Assembly (NCBI GenBank): GCA_035463295.1
Contig: DATHTK010000108.1
Location: 1-7,880 of the forward strand
Origin: DATHTK01 sp035463295
GTDB lineage: Bacteria; Actinomycetota; Rubrobacteria; Rubrobacterales; Rubrobacteraceae
Reading direction: 5' to 3'
DNA: 7,880 nucleotides
This document shows, piece after piece, positions 5,039 to 7,880 of this stretch. A program made the translations under genes and the position numbers. A model generated the notes under the pieces. The model did no database searches, was not told where the DNA came from, and worked only from the letters and a program-made list of their open reading frames with translations. Each line of letters starts with the position of its first letter. Within the stretch, counting starts at the first letter, position 1.

Positions 5039-5815
5039 TCACTCAGCTACGTCAAGGACACCCGCGGCCGCGGACAGGTCGCGGGCAAGACCCTGCTTGG
5101 CCCGGCCCACGAGCCGCGCCGACGTAGCGACCCGCACCGAGAGCAGGCGCTCGATGGGAACTCCGTGTCTACGCAAGACACGTTCTAACTGCTCATCTTC
5201 GAGCACATCGTTAGGCTCTAAGCCACCTACCATCAGGTAGACCGCGGCCGTAAGAGCCATGGAGGCGCCGGAGAACTGCCAGTGCTCCGTCCTTCCGGAC
5301 AGTTCGGCCTCTGAGAGTAGCCTCTTGTGGCGCCAGTCTCCGCGGGCCAGGTGCCACTCGAGAAGGGCCTTAGGAACCGTGCCGTCGTCCGCGAGCTCTA
5401 TACGGCCCCCTATCGCCCTCGCCCCACGTTCCGCGGCGGCGAGCTGGGCGGAGATCCAGTCGGACGCCACCATCGTGTCCGCATCGGTGGAGACGATCAG
5501 GGCGTGCGGCCGACCCACGGCGTGCAGCCGGTCGCAGGCGACATCCATACCCATACGCCGCGCGTGGCCGGATCCTTCTCCGGGGCCGTTCAGGAAGTGA
5601 AGTCTGAGAGCAGGGTAGGATGCGGCGACGTCCCTCGCACGCATCTCGGTGGAGTCGGTGCAGTCGTCCAGGACGAGCAGAACCTCGTACTCCTCGTAGG
5701 ACACCCCTACTTGCTCGGCGAGCGACCGCAGGCACGAGCCGATGAGCTCCTCCTCGTTTCGGGCGGGGACGACAACGCAGACGCGCAGGGCCGGGTTCAG
5801 CAGCGGGAGCGTCAC
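5039..5815 (-). CDS. Family 2 glycosyltransferase (GT-A fold)
   Basis: 258-residue glycosyltransferase, last gene of the leftward operon. The frame is open back to 5983, but the GTG at 5815 is chosen: it overlaps the oxidoreductase stop as GTGA, and the conserved part starts at once with VCVVVPARNEEE (12-23). VLLVLDDCTDST (45-55) contributes to nucleotide binding. STDADTMVASDWI (109-121) holds the DxD metal motif at 111-113. HWQFSGASMAL (178-188) and the acidic LEDEQ (205-209) lie where the acceptor site and catalytic base are expected; D207 is the likely base. No membrane segment is evident. It would move a sugar from a nucleotide donor to an unknown acceptor. The resemblance is to glycosyltransferases found with acyl-CoA dehydrogenase, NodS-like methyltransferase and often PIG-L deacetylase genes in actinobacteria; that link is from memory. 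Confidence 0.88.
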   Translation of the reverse strand: MTLPLLNPALRVCVVVPARNEEELIGSCLRSLAEQVGVSYEEYEVLLVLDDCTDSTEMRARDVAASYPALRLHFLNGPGEGSGHARRMGMDVACDRLHAVGRPHALIVSTDADTMVASDWISAQLAAAERGARAIGGRIELADDGTVPKALLEWHLARGDWRHKRLLSEAELSGRTEHWQFSGASMALTAAVYLMVGGLEPNDVLEDEQLERVLRRHGVPIERLLSVRVATSARLVGRAKQGLARDLSAAAGVLDVAE

Positions 5816-6981
5816 CAGGCGAAGGGGGCTCCCGATTCGATGAGGTCGCGGCCTTCTTCGTAGTCCTCGTCCGAGCTGTGGGCAAGCACTCCTACCAAAG
5901 TACCCTGCCGGCCGTACCAGACGGTGAACTCCTCGCCCTTGTCCACGAAGCGCTTCTCGTCCCACCCGTCCCCCCACGCCCAATACTTGAGCGTCTTGTC
6001 GCCGATGGTCGACCAGAAACCGGGTGCCATCGTCCAGCTTGCTTCACCGCCGGCGAGCACTGTGCCCGCGATACGACCGTGTTCGAGGGCGTCCCCCCAG
6101 TGCTCGACGCTTAGGTGGCGCCCTGCGGATTCGTTGTAGGCCTGGGCGACGTCGCCAACAGCGAAGACGCCCGTTCCGCTGGTACGCATGGCGGAGTCGG
6201 TGATGATTCCCCCCTCCACCGCGAGCCCGGCCCTTTCCGCGAGCTCCGTACGGGGACTCACGCCGGTCCCGAAGAGGACCGTGTCGGCCGCGACCTGCTC
6301 TTCGTTCTCCACAGAAACCTTGTAGACGCCGTCCTTGCATGTGATGCCATCTATACTCGCGTCGAGACGAAGACTTACGCCGTAGCCACCCAGCCACTGC
6401 TCTATACGCTCGCCTACCTCCTCACCGAGCCGCGCCTTCTGGGGAGATAGTTCGAGGCTGATCAGGGTCACCTTTGCGCCCCGGAGAGAAAGAGACGCGG
6501 CGGCCTCGCACCCTATGAAGCCGCTTCCCACGACGACGGCGCGATCGCCCTCGCCGACGCGTTCCCGAAGACGATTCGAGTTTTCGAGCGTCCTCATCAC
6601 CAGGATCTCCGGGTCTTCCGCACCGGGCACGGGTATGCGCACCGGCTCCGAGCCGGTGGCGAGAACGCAGGCATCGTAAGGGGATTCGCCGCCCTCGGTC
6701 TCGATGATGTTTTGCTGCCGATCCAAGGCTTTGACCCGTGTCGCCAACCGGAGTTCTACGCCGTTATCCGTGTACCACTCTGGCTCCTCGATCCACAGCC
6801 CGTCGCGCCCCATCTCACCCCGCAGGTACTCTTTGGTTAGCGGGGGACGTTGGTAAGGTGGGTACGGCTCCGCGGCGAGCATGGCTACCATGGCCATGCC
6901 CCCGGCTTCGCGGTAAGCACGGGCTGTCGCGAGACCCCCCGGTCCAGCCCCGATTATCACGAGCCTCTCGTTCTCTTTCAC
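5812..6981 (-). CDS. NAD(P)/FAD-dependent oxidoreductase (ferredoxin-reductase-like)
   Basis: 389-residue flavoprotein of the two-Rossmann (Pyr_redox_2) class, near the usual length of about 400. The FAD motif GAGPGG is at 11-16, YPPYQRPPLTKEYL at 40-53 is typical of ferredoxin/rubredoxin reductase relatives, ATG is at 108-110, the NAD(P) motif GSGFIG at 152-157 and the FAD-binding GVFAVGDVA at 271-279. A C-terminal reductase-type domain follows (FWSTIGDKTLKYWAWGDGWD at 322-341). At the end of the second NAD strand (VTLIS) a Ser stands where NADH-preferring members have Glu, so the cofactor is uncertain. The start is GTG at 6981, overlapping the methyltransferase stop by 4 bases; its own stop overlaps the glycosyltransferase start in the same way. 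It transfers electrons from NAD(P)H to an unknown acceptor; no ferredoxin or oxygenase gene is in view. Confidence 0.9.
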   Translation of the reverse strand: MKENERLVIIGAGPGGLATARAYREAGGMAMVAMLAAEPYPPYQRPPLTKEYLRGEMGRDGLWIEEPEWYTDNGVELRLATRVKALDRQQNIIETEGGESPYDACVLATGSEPVRIPVPGAEDPEILVMRTLENSNRLRERVGEGDRAVVVGSGFIGCEAAASLSLRGAKVTLISLELSPQKARLGEEVGERIEQWLGGYGVSLRLDASIDGITCKDGVYKVSVENEEQVAADTVLFGTGVSPRTELAERAGLAVEGGIITDSAMRTSGTGVFAVGDVAQAYNESAGRHLSVEHWGDALEHGRIAGTVLAGGEASWTMAPGFWSTIGDKTLKYWAWGDGWDEKRFVDKGEEFTVWYGRQGTLVGVLAHSSDEDYEEGRDLIESGAPFAW

Positions 6982-7556
6982 AGGCTGTTCTCGAAGACGT
7001 CGAGCCGGTACTCCGGTTCCTCTATGGCCTCCACGTTTGTGAGGCGCGTATGCCCGACGAGCAACTCGTGCACCTCATCCCCTTGCAGCGGGTAGGTCTT
7101 GGTCTCTTTGCGCCAGTGCACGGCAACGAGGACGCCCCCCGGCGCGAGTATCCCTTCGAAACCACGCAGCGCCTCGAGCACGACCTCGCGCGGCAAGTAG
7201 TACAGGACCTCCGAGGCGACGATGAGATCGAAGACGCCCTCCGGCATCTCCTCTGGGAGGGTCCTCCTCTCGACGCGCACGTGGCCGTGTTCGGCGAGGC
7301 GTTCTCTGGCGAGCTCGACGGCCTTCTCCGAGGCGTCCACTGCGAGCAGTTCGTCGCACCACGGTGCGAGCATCGCGGTGAAGACCCCAATCGAAGAGCC
7401 GACTTCCAATGCCCGGCAGAACCTGCGCTCTCCGAGAGCCCCTAGGGTGCGCTCGTACTTCCTACGCCCGTACTCGCTCGTCTCGAAGCCCCAGGGGTCC
7501 GTGGACTCCTCGTAGAGGTTTTCGAAGTAGTCGCGGTCGAGTCGCTCTCTTCTCAT
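6978..7556 (-). CDS. Class I SAM-dependent methyltransferase, NodS-like
   Basis: 192-residue methyltransferase, cytosolic. The N-terminal signature YFENLYEESTDPWGFETSEY (10-29) followed by RRKYERTL is characteristic of the NodS-like group, named after the rhizobial enzyme that N-methylates chitooligosaccharide Nod factors. SAM-binding motif I is LEVGSSIGVFT (50-60), the acidic ribose-binding residue is D74 (LLAVDAS), motif IV is FDLIVASEVLYYL (109-121), and PGG is at 139-141. HWRKETKTYPLQGDEVHEL near the C-terminus is also typical. The ATG at 7556 overlaps the acyl-CoA dehydrogenase stop as ATGA, and the stop overlaps the next start as GTGA, so translation is probably coupled. The NodS likeness hints at methylation of an amino sugar or a related amine, but the acceptor is not shown by the sequence. 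Confidence 0.9.
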   Translation of the reverse strand: MRRERLDRDYFENLYEESTDPWGFETSEYGRRKYERTLGALGERRFCRALEVGSSIGVFTAMLAPWCDELLAVDASEKAVELARERLAEHGHVRVERRTLPEEMPEGVFDLIVASEVLYYLPREVVLEALRGFEGILAPGGVLVAVHWRKETKTYPLQGDEVHELLVGHTRLTNVEAIEEPEYRLDVFENSL

Positions 7557-7880
7557 GTGCGAGCCCTCCTCTCTTCGATGGCCCTCTTGCCAACCCGGGC
7601 GAGAGCCGGTTCGAGTCGGTGCTGGAGGAGAAAGAGCTCGAGGTCTCGCCGGGCGCGATCCAGATCCGAGGCGGTCGCGAAGGGGTGAGAGCCAACGGCG
7701 CGGGCCGCCACGTCGAGGATGTCACGGGCGGCGGCGGCAATGGACTCGCGAAGCTGGGTCGAGAAGTGGGCCGTCGAGGCTTCGGGGTTCGTGTCGACGA
7801 ACGAGGCGGCGTGCTCGAGCCAGCGGTCTATCGTTCCTCGCGAGGCGAGCATCCGACCCGCCGCCAGGGAGGCGAGGTCG
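7553..7880 (-). CDS. Acyl-CoA dehydrogenase C-terminal end, 5' part beyond window
   Basis: About 109 codons visible; the frame stays open to the right edge (DLASLAAGRMLASRG ahead of the first internal ATG at 7852), so that ATG is not the start. The helical sequence with RARRDLELFLLQHRLEP (about 35 residues from the end) fits the C-terminal alpha domain of acyl-CoA dehydrogenases that travel with PIG-L deacetylase, NodS-like methyltransferase and family 2 glycosyltransferase genes. The FAD-binding parts and catalytic base are outside the window, so the assignment rests on the tail and on the neighbours. The stop overlaps the methyltransferase start by 4 bases. If right, it would be a flavoenzyme introducing a double bond into an acyl-CoA or acyl-carrier substrate. 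Confidence 0.65.
   Translation of the reverse strand, partial: DLASLAAGRMLASRGTIDRWLEHAASFVDTNPEASTAHFSTQLRESIAAAARDILDVAARAVGSHPFATASDLDRARRDLELFLLQHRLEPALARVGKRAIEERRART

Noticed and set aside
4627..5240. Frames of 76 to 174 codons crossing the gene-free region, on both strands
   Set aside because: They lack ribosome sites and domain signals, and their content follows the DNA repeats and the tRNA fragment. The longest runs into the antisense of the glycosyltransferase gene.
5816..5983. N-terminal extension of the glycosyltransferase frame
   Set aside because: These 56 codons are low-complexity Arg/Gly-rich and lie antiparallel-free inside the oxidoreductase gene; the GTG at 5815 gives a normal GT2 N-terminus and a 4-base overlap.

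Overview
The window is GC-rich with tight gene packing, GTG starts, strong GGAGG-type ribosome binding sites and 4-base stop/start overlaps. This fits an actinobacterium. The style of the AraC, SDR and cupin proteins made me think of Rubrobacter or a relative, but that is an impression and not a proof.

Left block (1-2735, leftward): a classical SDR oxidoreductase (1660-2430), a zinc-dependent alcohol dehydrogenase (509-1531) and a second SDR (start at 461, cut by the window edge) lie head to tail and look like one dehydrogenase operon. The two SDRs are clear paralogues. Upstream of them is a small two-helix membrane protein (2520-2735) whose first codons carry an in-frame 36-bp tandem duplication.

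Middle block (2736-4483, rightward): an AraC regulator with an AraC_N sensor domain (2876-3826), preceded by a TATAAT box that touches a strong inverted repeat, and a small single-domain cupin (4070-4483) resembling manganese (R)-hydroxynitrile-lyase-type cupins. Palindromes and GTACC-containing motifs in the AraC-cupin gap and in front of the SDR operon suggest shared control. AraC_N regulators commonly sit beside aldehyde/alcohol oxidoreductases, so a small carbonyl- or alcohol-responsive regulon is the working model.

Gene-free stretch (4484-5038, 555 bp): I see no credible gene, but it is highly structured. It holds the 3' part of a tRNA-Thr(CGU)-like gene on the minus strand (anticodon arm to acceptor 3' strand, no 5' half), three clusters of TTGC boxes spaced exactly 10 bp apart, two pairs of TGGTRTCAR repeats, and two copies of a 20-bp palindrome. 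The order palindrome, TTGC boxes, TGGTRTCAR pair occurs twice with matching spacing. This looks like the attachment-site end of one or two integrative elements that used a tRNA gene. By polarity, the element would lie to the right.

Right block (5039-7880, leftward): an acyl-CoA dehydrogenase C-terminus (cut by the window edge), a NodS-like SAM methyltransferase, an NAD(P)/FAD oxidoreductase and a family 2 glycosyltransferase form a tightly coupled operon. All three junctions are 4-base overlaps (ATGA, GTGA, GTGA). The combination suggests synthesis or decoration of a glycosylated, methylated small molecule or lipid, but the product cannot be read from the sequence.
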